A stretch of 14,503 nucleotides of DNA from NCBI GenBank assembly GCA_913041025.1, contig CAJWGQ010000059.1, positions 1 through 14,503 of the forward strand, in the 5' to 3' direction. The notes beneath the pieces were generated by a model, which was not told the DNA's origin, did no database searches, and saw only the letters and a list, made by a program, of their open reading frames with translations. Position 1 is the first letter of the stretch, and each line of letters starts with the position of its first letter. The position numbers and the translations under genes were made by a program. Positions 1 through 5,820 of this stretch are shown here, in pieces. The DNA comes from an uncultured Gammaproteobacteria bacterium. Lineage in GTDB: Bacteria > Pseudomonadota > Gammaproteobacteria > Pseudomonadales > Azotimanducaceae_A.

Positions 1-5
1 GAGAT

Positions 6-716
6 CTATTTCCAAAGATATCCGTGCCCTGTGGTGCGATAGGTTCGCATGAAAGAGGACTCGATGTTGATACCCGCCTGAGCAAATTTTTCGCCAAGCG
101 CGAGGTGATTAGGATCGTCTCGATGTTTTTCAAATGCAGCCAGGTCTGTGCACGCCATTACAAAGACCAGATCGCCTTTCCTTAAATCAATTTCGCGGTC
201 CGCATCCGAGGTTGCAATACCCCCGCTGTATATCAGGGTGTCGGGTTCTTCATCCCAGCAATATTGAGCATGAACTTGTGACAGGTCGATGAACTGATCT
301 CTTTGCTCGGCTGTTTCAAACCTCATACCCAACACAGTCAAAATAACGTCCGGCTCGTTCATTAAATTAACGTGATCTTTTCTCGACCACCAACCATAGT
401 TGTTCACATCGTCGAATCTGGTACTCATGACTCGTCTTTTCGTCATTTTGTTTTCACCCATACGAGAGTGAAGGTGCTCGTGAGCCTCTCTTGCGGAGTG
501 CTTACTGAGGCTATCATCCCCATGGGCGTATCGCTCAAAAACCAATACACTACCCTCCGATTCGGCGTTCAAAGCAGACGCATAAGCTGGTGTATCAGGC
601 TCGCCATCTAGAGCGTCCTCCGCGCGAACTGACCATTCGTTGAGCCACTCATCCGTTGTAGTCGTTTCAGAATTGACCTGGAATTCCACGATCGCAGTCA
701 TTGGATCATTGTTCAT
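6..716 (-). CDS. Protein with two tandem ABM-like (dimeric alpha/beta-barrel) domains
   Basis: A complete 236-residue frame with an ATG start and a TAG stop close to the left edge. Upstream of the ATG is a strong Shine-Dalgarno run (AGGAGGAGGG, ending about 8 bases before it). Two domains of the same type appear to be joined: residues about 6-90, with the ABM-like signature FERYAHGDDSLSKHSAREAH, and residues about 121-222, with VMACTDLAAFEKHRDDPNH. The linker (about 91-120) is basic and aromatic. ABM-type folds normally dimerise to form a barrel, so a tandem pair could fold as an intramolecular pseudo-dimer. No signal peptide or membrane segment is visible. The enzymatic role, if any, is unknown; family members range from monooxygenases to plain ligand binders. 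It lies 41 bases downstream of the FliG-C-like gene and is probably co-transcribed with it. Confidence 0.8.
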   Translation of the reverse strand: MNNDPMTAIVEFQVNSETTTTDEWLNEWSVRAEDALDGEPDTPAYASALNAESEGSVLVFERYAHGDDSLSKHSAREAHEHLHSRMGENKMTKRRVMSTRFDDVNNYGWWSRKDHVNLMNEPDVILTVLGMRFETAEQRDQFIDLSQVHAQYCWDEEPDTLIYSGGIATSDADREIDLRKGDLVFVMACTDLAAFEKHRDDPNHLALGEKFAQAGINIESSFMRTYRTTGHGYLWK

Positions 717-757
717 AGTACAAGCCCTCCTCCTAAGCTCCCCATCGATGTATTTCC

Positions 758-1183
758 TTACGTTATTTTACTTCGCAGCTCGTCTACTTTCTCTAGAAGC
801 AAATCTAGCTTCTTGTCCATTTCGTCAATTCGTTCTTCTATGCGAGTTCCCATCGTTTTAATTCGCGAATCATCAGGTAACACAATGGAAGGGGGCAACG
901 ACAACCCTCCTTTTTGAACCAGCTGAGCGAGCAAAGTGACAATTTTCGCTCGAGCCGCTTGAGTGTCCTCTGGTGTTATCCAGGTCATGCCTTCCATCTC
1001 TTCGGTAAACATTGACCTTGCGCGCGAAGACATATTTGCAAGAAACTTCTCGACGGTTTTGCCCGTACTATCCTTCAGCGCAGTCATTAGGATTTCATTT
1101 TCCATTTCACGCATAAAAGCCTGAACATCTATATTCTCCAGTTTGTGGAGCTGCTCGAATACCTCATCCACTGCATCACTCAT
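758..1183 (-). CDS. Stand-alone FliG C-terminal-domain-like protein with coiled-coil tail
   Basis: A 141-residue protein starting at ATG 1183. An in-frame TTG lies two codons upstream, but the ATG has a GAG-containing motif 6 bases before it. Residues about 8-95 resemble the C-terminal torque domain of the flagellar rotor protein FliG. They include the REMENEILMTALK stretch (FliG: RevDnedLalALKG), the FLANMSSRA stretch (FliG: kNMSqRAA), the amphipathic helix with EEMEGM, and AARAKIVTLLAQL. Compared from memory with E. coli FliG charged residues, Lys264 and Arg281 are kept (K37, R54), Asp288-Asp289 become Glu-Glu (61-62), and Arg297 is lost (Thr70). FliG's N-terminal and middle domains are absent. 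Residues about 112-139 form a strongly heptad-patterned charged coiled coil. No flagellar gene is nearby. The function is unknown; a scaffold or partner-binding role is inferred. Confidence 0.72.
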   Translation of the reverse strand: MSDAVDEVFEQLHKLENIDVQAFMREMENEILMTALKDSTGKTVEKFLANMSSRARSMFTEEMEGMTWITPEDTQAARAKIVTLLAQLVQKGGLSLPPSIVLPDDSRIKTMGTRIEERIDEMDKKLDLLLEKVDELRSKIT

Positions 1184-1213
1184 ACGCAATCACTCATTAT
1201 CCAATCAACAGAA

Positions 1214-1243
1214 ATTCTATAAGAGATGTTACAAAATATCTCT
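1214..1243 (-). promoter_or_regulatory. Possible promoter for the FliG-C-like/ABM operon
   Basis: On the minus strand TAGAAT (1219 to 1214) matches five of six bases of a sigma70 -10 box. At 17 bases the -35 position reads GAGATA, a poor match. Transcription from here would give a leader of about 24 bases before ATG 1183. The inverted repeat at 1222-1243 covers the spacer and -35 region, as expected for an operator at an activated or repressed promoter. This is pattern matching only. Confidence 0.25.
1222..1243. repeat. 9-bp inverted repeat, possible operator or hairpin
   Basis: AGAGATGTT and AATATCTCT are separated by ACAA. They pair over 9 positions with one G-T wobble. There is no T-tract on either side, which argues against an intrinsic terminator. 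Its place just upstream of the TAGAAT element suggests a regulator binding site for the minus-strand operon. Confidence 0.45.
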
Positions 1244-1285
1244 AACCTTGTGGCCACCCGACCACACGAGGCTCAAAGCCTTTAC

Positions 1286-1537
1286 TTACCTATCAGACGC
1301 AAAGTGAAACTGGGGTAACTGCTCTCGATCATATAACCTCTGCGCCCGAGCTTGCACCTCTTGCTCTACATCGGTCATCATTTCAAGCTCAGAGATCACG
1401 CCATCCTCATTTCCGACAGGAAATTGGTCAGCGAGACCCGCCTCCCCTAATAGAAAATACTTTGTGAACAAACTTAACCCCGTCGATTCATCCCAAGAGG
1501 CGATCTGATCTTTAGAAGAGGCAATCGTGCGTTGACA
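1286..1537 (-). pseudogene. Possible remnant or short orphan reading frame
   Basis: An 83-codon frame open from an upstream stop (1538-1540) to TAA at 1286. It has no ATG start in a suitable place; the only candidate start is TTG at 1471, which would give 61 residues, with GGGG about 7 bases upstream. The amino-acid composition looks protein-like: LFTKYFLLGEAGLADQFPVG, then an acidic helix (ELEMMTDVEQEVQARAQRLY). It could be the surviving 3' end of a larger gene, or a real small gene with a TTG start. I do not recognise the family. Confidence 0.25.
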
Positions 1538-1689
1538 TTATCAAGTACAGGCTTAACGGTGAAGAGAGCGATGATTACTGGCAAGAGAGGCGTTGTTAAA
1601 TCCGGCCTAGGTATCAAGAACCATTCATTGCAGTTCACAGTAAATAGGTAGAGGATTAAAGGCGTTATCGGAGATGCATAGAACCAAGT

Positions 1690-1902
1690 ATGGCTTACAG
1701 AGAATACAAAGTACTACATATTACGGAAGGGGGTTGCGGAACAATTTTTCTGGGTTCCTCGGGAATCCCTATCAAAAAACTAGAAGCTGAACTGAATAAA
1801 GAAGCAGCAGACGGATGGCAACTGGTTTTTCAAACTATTGAAAACAAGAGATTCCTCTTATTCTGGTCACGAGAAGCCGTGCTCGTCACTCTTGGAAGGT
1901 AA
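1690..1902 (+). CDS. DUF4177 family small protein
   Basis: A 70-residue protein with the layout of DUF4177 proteins: an N-terminal strand EYKVLHI, a helix LEAELNKEAADGWQLV (residues 31-46) containing the family's typical 'LN..A..GW.LV' pattern, and a C-terminal strand FWSREAVLVTLGR. It has no signal peptide or membrane segment and is probably cytoplasmic. Its function is unknown; the fold is predicted to be a small alpha/beta unit. The ATG start has only a distant GGAG (about 15 bases upstream), so initiation may be weak. It is the first gene of a three-gene unit, ending 5 bases before the YidD homologue starts. That linkage suggests a role tied to the membrane. Confidence 0.75.
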   Translation: MAYREYKVLHITEGGCGTIFLGSSGIPIKKLEAELNKEAADGWQLVFQTIENKRFLLFWSREAVLVTLGR

Positions 1903-1907
1903 CTGAG

Positions 1908-2147
1908 TTGTTATCAAAACTCGCTGTAACTCTGATAAATCGTTACCAGAGCCTGGGTGGTGGCTCAAAGTTATTCAACACTGACTGCAACTTTGAACCC
2001 ACCTGCTCTGAGTATGCCAAGCAGGCGATAGAGGCAAAGGGCATTCGCGCGTCCTTCCCTATAATCGTAAATCGATTACGCAGGTGTAACGACCCTGACA
2101 AAGTGGGTCGGGATTTAGATCCTTTCCTGGACAATAGAAATGTTTGA
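1908..2147 (+). CDS. yidD: YidD family membrane protein insertion efficiency factor
   Basis: A 79-residue protein starting at TTG 1908, with GGAAGG about 8 bases upstream and inside the end of the preceding gene. The YidD signature is present: an amphipathic N-terminal helix (LAVTLINRYQSL), then C27-NFEPTC33-SEYAKQAIEAKG, then RLRRC60 and a DP-containing tail. In better-known relatives the protein sits at the inner face of the cytoplasmic membrane and aids YidC-dependent insertion. The canonical gene sits between rnpA and yidC. This copy is not in that context, and the usual 'isPlLPprCRfyPTCS' segment is altered to GGGSKLFNTDCNFEPTCS. It may therefore be a divergent second copy. It overlaps the next gene by 8 bases, implying translational coupling. 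Confidence 0.85.
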   Translation: MLSKLAVTLINRYQSLGGGSKLFNTDCNFEPTCSEYAKQAIEAKGIRASFPIIVNRLRRCNDPDKVGRDLDPFLDNRNV

Positions 2148-2589
2148 AGCATTCACCCTAAAATCAGAGGAAGTTGAGCAGAAAGAAGATGAGCTAAGAT
2201 CAGAGATCAGCGCGCTGGACGAAGAGCATCGAAAATCCTTTTATAAGTCTTTCAGCAATAATCTCAAAGATCCAGATACTTACGCCGTCCTTAATTTTTT
2301 CTTCATCACGGGGCTACATCACTTTTATCTTGGCAACCATATACAAGGGACAATAAATCTATCAGGCCTTCTAGCCGGCGTAATCCTGATACTAGGCGGA
2401 ATTGACGGGCCTTGGGTCCTGGGTCTATCGATAATCATGTTGATCATTTTAGTAGAGTTACCCGCACTGTTTCGATCCCAAATCATAGTAAAAAATTACA
2501 ACAACCTACTTTCTGAACAAACTCTGAAAACAACAAAAAATGCATTAGAGAACCTCTCTCTGACAGCCCAAGACAACAATAGCGTCTGA
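2140..2589 (+). CDS. TM2-domain membrane protein
   Basis: A 149-residue protein. A charged, helical cytoplasmic N-terminus (residues 8-45, Glu/Lys-rich) is followed by a TM2 domain: FFFITGLHHFYLGNHIQGTI (53-72), with the family's G.H.FYLG hallmark between two membrane segments. A third hydrophobic stretch (about 91-110) precedes VELPALFRSQIIVKNYNNLL, which fits the usual TM2 ending. The C-terminal tail is polar. The molecular function of bacterial TM2 proteins is not established. The start codon lies inside the last codons of the YidD gene (ATGTTTGA overlap), with only a weak GGA upstream, so it is likely translated by coupling. With DUF4177 and YidD it forms a compact envelope-linked operon. 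Confidence 0.85.
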   Translation: MFEAFTLKSEEVEQKEDELRSEISALDEEHRKSFYKSFSNNLKDPDTYAVLNFFFITGLHHFYLGNHIQGTINLSGLLAGVILILGGIDGPWVLGLSIIMLIILVELPALFRSQIIVKNYNNLLSEQTLKTTKNALENLSLTAQDNNSV

Positions 2590-2637
2590 CCCTGCGCGAA
2601 CAGTGGCTCACTTTTATTAAAACTTTCTGAAAATTTC

Positions 2638-3702
2638 TCAGTCCATAGCAGCGGTCTTTGTAGACCAATAACTGGCTACTCGTTGCTCAGCATTAAGACG
2701 CACGCTTAGGTAGTAAAAACTATAATCGTAAACATGATAGTTACCAGGACCAAAGGGAGCATTCGAGTATCGATCAGATTCCACCTCAGAGACCAACAGC
2801 GAACCCTGACTGCATCTTGCATCAGCAATTCCCCTATCAATCCCGCCTCCTTCAGAGTAAGTTACGCTCCCCTGATTTTCCGAAACAGAAACCAACTCAT
2901 CATCGGTAAGCCAGCTCAGCGGATTCACACAAATATCACCAGGCTTGGCAAGTTTTATCACTGCATCGGCCGTATTGGCATTCCATGAAACCTGACAATT
3001 CACTTGCTCAGAGTGCTCACAAACGGGTATACCGTTAGTACCGTCTACCGAAAAACCTACAGGATAAGCCGCGACCATCCGGGACAGTAAAGGTGTATCT
3101 ACGACCTCTTCCTTCAACAAACGATCAAGATGCTTCGACCCTTGGCTGTGGCTTGCCAGGATGAAGGGCCTGTCTTGACTGAAGTTGTCTAAAAAATAGA
3201 GGAACGACTCACGCACATCCTCATAAGCCAAGTTCAGAGCGAGCTCACCACTACCGGTTTGATCTTGAAAGCTGAATAAAGTCGCCTGGCGGTATCTGGG
3301 TGCGTAGACCTTGCAACACCCGTTAAAGACACTCGCCTGGTCCCTCATCACCCATTCATCTGTTCGCTTGTTAGCGCTTACATGATCCATAGGCTGGTTC
3401 CATGCTTCCGAGCTCACGTACGTTGTCGGATGGACAAAAAATACATCCACTTGAGCCGAGGCTTGATTGTCACCGAATTCGTCACTCGGTGTCACGTCAG
3501 CAGAATCTTTCCGCCACGGAAGAGCCGCCCAGTTTGATTCGTTTGAATAATCGGGGGCTAAGGGAATGGGTTCATCACCAAAGGCATGATCAGGTTGCAT
3601 AAATAGAGTCATCGCAATGACACCAAGATAGCCACGAGCAAAAAAACCAATCACTACGAGCAGCAGCAGAACCCCTAGTATCCAATATCCCACTTTTTTC
3701 AT
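2638..3702 (-). CDS. DUF3089 family alpha/beta-hydrolase-like protein, membrane-anchored
   Basis: A 354-residue protein with an N-terminal hydrophobic segment (residues 5-21) that could be a signal anchor, followed by a periplasmic domain. DUF3089 hallmarks are VDVFFVHPTTY (85-95), APRYRQATL (134-142), AYEDVRESF (159-167) and the nucleophile elbow ILASHSQGS (181-189), with Ser186 as the likely nucleophile. A C-terminal NYHVYDYSFYYLSVRLN (321-337) could supply the catalytic His323. Three internal cysteines (C228, C236, C258) and a CC pair (129-130) suit an oxidising compartment. DUF3089 proteins are predicted lipases or esterases without a defined substrate. ATG 3702 is preceded by AGGGGCG. 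The gene converges on the TM2 operon and diverges from the GNAT gene. Confidence 0.85.
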   Translation of the reverse strand: MKKVGYWILGVLLLLVVIGFFARGYLGVIAMTLFMQPDHAFGDEPIPLAPDYSNESNWAALPWRKDSADVTPSDEFGDNQASAQVDVFFVHPTTYVSSEAWNQPMDHVSANKRTDEWVMRDQASVFNGCCKVYAPRYRQATLFSFQDQTGSGELALNLAYEDVRESFLYFLDNFSQDRPFILASHSQGSKHLDRLLKEEVVDTPLLSRMVAAYPVGFSVDGTNGIPVCEHSEQVNCQVSWNANTADAVIKLAKPGDICVNPLSWLTDDELVSVSENQGSVTYSEGGGIDRGIADARCSQGSLLVSEVESDRYSNAPFGPGNYHVYDYSFYYLSVRLNAEQRVASYWSTKTAAMD

Positions 3703-3741
3703 TTTCGCCCCTTAATGCTTAATCGTCCTCTACTCATTTTT

Positions 3742-3770
3742 TAAACCCTTTATTGACCGCTTTTGATAAT
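3742..3770 (+). promoter_or_regulatory. Possible promoter for the GNAT gene
   Basis: GATAAT (3765-3770) matches five of six -10 bases, with TAAACC (3742-3747) at 17 bases as a weak -35. It would give a leader of about 33 bases before ATG 3810. It lies in the 107-base divergent gap. No comparable minus-strand promoter for the DUF3089 gene was found by eye. Confidence 0.2.
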
Positions 3771-3809
3771 GTATTCGATCCAAGCGTAAGACTCTAAAAC
3801 TACCTGTTT

Positions 3810-4271
3810 ATGTATAACAAGCCAATCGTTCCGGACACATTCCAGATTCCCTTAGTCGAACGAACTAATCGCTGCCTTTTTCGTCCACTGACAGTACGAG
3901 ACGTCGATCGTGACTTCGACGCAGTCATCAGCTCTCGAGAATATTTGATAGATCATTTTAAACCTGAAACACCCTGGCCCGACGGATTGACTATTGAACA
4001 GAATTTAATTGACCTGGGCTGGCACGAATATGAATTTCAAAACCGTACGTCTTTCGCCTATACCATCACTGACCTAAAAGACGAATTAACTCTCGGTTGT
4101 TGCTACATATACCCTTCCCATTTAGATGGACATGAAGTCTCAGTCTCTTACTGGGTAAGATCCACAGAGTTAGACACTGGTCTGGCCCAACATGTCGGCG
4201 ATACCCTCAAAAAATGGATTTCTAAAAGCTGGCCCTTTGACAATCCCTTTTTCATCCACCCCGCCTCCTAA
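3810..4271 (+). CDS. GNAT family N-acetyltransferase-like protein
   Basis: A 153-residue protein resembling a GNAT subfamily in which an N-terminal LVERTNRCLFRPLTVRDVDR leads into DAVISSREYL (38-47), PWPDGLTIEQNLIDLGWHE (55-73), RTSFAYTI (79-86) and LGCCYIYP (95-102). After this comes an SYWVRSTELDTGLAQHVGDT region where the acetyl-CoA loop is expected. The substrate is unknown; acyl-CoA binding is inferred from family resemblance. The classic Q/RxxGxG/A pyrophosphate loop is poorly kept (STELDTGLA), which is common in this subfamily but leaves catalysis uncertain. No Shine-Dalgarno motif precedes the ATG. It converges on the LLM gene with a 21-base gap. Confidence 0.7.
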   Translation: MYNKPIVPDTFQIPLVERTNRCLFRPLTVRDVDRDFDAVISSREYLIDHFKPETPWPDGLTIEQNLIDLGWHEYEFQNRTSFAYTITDLKDELTLGCCYIYPSHLDGHEVSVSYWVRSTELDTGLAQHVGDTLKKWISKSWPFDNPFFIHPAS

Positions 4272-4292
4272 CCTCCTGCTAGAGCACCAATA

Positions 4293-5129
4293 CTACTTGC
4301 CCAGCAACTCCAACGCTTTCGCTAGCACTTTCAGGTGACTGGAGCTGTCTCCTTCCAGACCCAAAGTTGAAAGACTGATGTGGGAAACGCCCAGGTCTTG
4401 CCATCGCTTGACCAGGGAAATGAAATTCTCGGGAACCAAATTCGCAATGGACACTTCGGCCTCCACACCGATATCAGAAATAGAACGACCTGACCGCTTA
4501 ACCGATTCAAGCACTACTTTGTGCTGGGATTCAAACTGATCAACCCGACACATCGTGAACCACCCATCAGCTGACCTTCCTATTCTTTCCAGAGCCTGAA
4601 CTGGCGGCTCAGGGCTTACACCGATCCAGATCGGGATTGCTTCCCCATTAGGCCTTGGCGAAATCCCAACTCCTTCAAACCTCTCCTCTGCCAGCGAAAA
4701 ACTGACGCGGTCGCGCGACCATAGTTGACGGAACAATTTAATCTGCTCCTCTAACCGGTAACCCCTGCGGCTCAGAGATTTACCCATAGCCTGATACTCT
4801 TTCGCATTACCTCCAAGCCCCAAGCCAAGCCTTAATCTTCCTGCCAACAATACATGCAACTCAACGATTTGTTTAGCTAGTAATGCCGTCTGTCTTGACG
4901 GCGCGACTAACACCGAGGGCACCATCTCAATTCGTTCGGTTATCGCTGCCAGGTACGACAACAACATAAGAGGCTCATGAAATCCGCCTCTTTTTGGAAC
5001 AACCACCTGGTCAGCAACTCGCAAATAGCTCAGGCCAAGAGACTCAGCACCCAGCACGAACTCCTTAATCGACTCCACTTCATTCTTAAATTCTCTTTGA
5101 GGTAATGTCGTCCCATAGGTAATAGTCAT
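4293..5129 (-). CDS. LLM-class (luciferase-like) flavin or F420-dependent oxidoreductase
   Basis: A 278-residue TIM-barrel protein of the bacterial luciferase/F420-dependent superfamily. Its landmarks are AESLGLSYLRVADQVVVP (28-45), EPLMLLSYLAAITERIEM (52-69), the TALLAKQIVELHVLLAGRLR segment (81-100) followed by LGLGLGGNAKEYQAMG (101-116), and PIWIGV (166-171). Relatives use FMNH2 or F420 in oxidation of hydrophobic or unusual carbon compounds; the substrate cannot be read here. No F420-biosynthesis gene is in the window, so cofactor assignment is open. ATG 5129 has only a weak upstream AGG. The gene begins 37 bases after the small membrane protein gene ends, so the two are probably one transcript. 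Confidence 0.8.
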   Translation of the reverse strand: MTITYGTTLPQREFKNEVESIKEFVLGAESLGLSYLRVADQVVVPKRGGFHEPLMLLSYLAAITERIEMVPSVLVAPSRQTALLAKQIVELHVLLAGRLRLGLGLGGNAKEYQAMGKSLSRRGYRLEEQIKLFRQLWSRDRVSFSLAEERFEGVGISPRPNGEAIPIWIGVSPEPPVQALERIGRSADGWFTMCRVDQFESQHKVVLESVKRSGRSISDIGVEAEVSIANLVPENFISLVKRWQDLGVSHISLSTLGLEGDSSSHLKVLAKALELLGK

Positions 5130-5166
5130 TTAAATAACCTACATTCAGCTTTCTACTAGTTAGTTC

Positions 5167-5679
5167 TCAACTCGTTCTTTTAAATTGTGGATGAGACTCC
5201 TCGATGCCTTTTTCTAATCCTTCTGGGAAAATTCTTCGCTCAAAATAATCTGCGAAATCCGTCTCAACCATATTTTTATAGGTCGCCCAAACCGATTTTG
5301 CGACCTCGCTTCGCATAACACCCATGCTGAGTCGAATCATTCTATTCTCTAGAAGCTCTTCTGAGACGAAACCTAACTTATTTTGCAAGAACGTTTCTCT
5401 CACATCGATCACCAGCATGGTCACATATTGAGCAGCCTGAGTCCTTTCGCTCGGAGTAAATTTTTCTTTAATCCAATCTTTTGCTAGAAAGCCTGAAAAC
5501 GCGGGGTCCAGTGCAATCGAGAGTCTGCGTTCACATTCCCTTGAGTTCAGTTGATTTTCGATATTGGATACGGCGAGCCGATTATTCATCCGCACCTGCA
5601 TCGCCAGATAAATGAGCGTAGTAACAGTTGCAACAGCAGCAACAAACTCACCTAGTGAGCCAAGTTCTTGAAAAGACAT
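5167..5679 (-). CDS. Small membrane-anchored protein of unknown function
   Basis: A 170-residue protein with one N-terminal membrane segment (residues about 9-28, GEFVAAVATVTTLIYLAMQV). A basic stretch (RMNNR) and a mostly helical soluble domain rich in charged residues follow. The pattern 'LGEFVAAVATVTTLIYLAMQVR' recurs in many short marine-bacterial proteins of unknown role, as far as I remember, but I cannot name a domain. The positive charges after the segment suggest an N-out, C-in topology, so the helical domain would be cytoplasmic. ATG 5679 has a GGAG 5 bases upstream. It is the first gene of a probable pair with the LLM oxidoreductase and diverges from the PhyH gene. Confidence 0.75.
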   Translation of the reverse strand: MSFQELGSLGEFVAAVATVTTLIYLAMQVRMNNRLAVSNIENQLNSRECERRLSIALDPAFSGFLAKDWIKEKFTPSERTQAAQYVTMLVIDVRETFLQNKLGFVSEELLENRMIRLSMGVMRSEVAKSVWATYKNMVETDFADYFERRIFPEGLEKGIEESHPQFKRTS

Positions 5680-5725
5680 GTTTGCTCCATCAATTAGTTT
5701 TCAAAGAACTTCAGCACAGATCATC

Positions 5726-5739
5726 GCTTGCCAGCAAGC
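5726..5739. repeat. GCTTGC-CA-GCAAGC inverted repeat
   Basis: A perfect 6-bp inverted repeat with a 2-base centre sits in the 141-base divergent gap between the membrane-protein gene (minus) and the PhyH gene (plus). The tiny spacer suits a protein-binding operator better than an RNA hairpin. No adjacent regulator gene is present. Confidence 0.4.
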
Positions 5740-5775
5740 AAATTAAGCCGTTGGCAGAGTTAGCGGTTTGATTTA

Positions 5776-5812
5776 GCGAGCTTTGGACGTTACAAATGAC
5801 GCGAGCCTTGGA
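5776..5812 (+). repeat. 12-base direct repeat upstream of the PhyH gene
   Basis: GCGAGCTTTGGA (5776-5787) and GCGAGCCTTGGA (5801-5812) differ at one base and are 25 bases apart. The second copy runs into the ribosome binding site (GGAG, 5810-5813). It could be a tandem binding site at the promoter or leader, or chance. Confidence 0.3.
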
Positions 5813-5820
5813 GAAAAAAT

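Larger units (their letters stand above)
1184..1689. other. Gene-poor 506-base stretch
   Basis: No convincing complete gene is present. From left to right it holds a possible promoter with a 9-bp inverted repeat (1214-1243), a GTGGCCAC palindrome (1250-1257), a short AGGCT-CAA-AGCCT hairpin (1269-1281), and a minus-strand open frame (1286-1537) that may be a gene remnant. The rest, to 1689, is the untranslated upstream region of the plus-strand DUF4177-YidD-TM2 operon. A perfect TTGACA at 1532-1537 has no acceptable -10 box at 16-18 bases. Confidence 0.6.

Noticed and set aside
640..861. Plus-strand open frame across the ABM/FliG-C-like junction
   Set aside because: It is antisense to two supported genes and its composition is that of a shadow frame.
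1250..1281. GTGGCCAC palindrome and AGGCT-CAA-AGCCT hairpin as a terminator
   Set aside because: Stems are short and no T-run follows on the strand that would need one; likely chance.
1532..1537. Perfect TTGACA as a -35 box for the DUF4177 operon
   Set aside because: No acceptable -10 sequence at 16-18 bases (AACGGT region) and it lies about 150 bases before the gene.
2590..2637. Bidirectional terminator between the TM2 and DUF3089 genes
   Set aside because: The A/T-rich gap has no stable inverted repeat I can pair.
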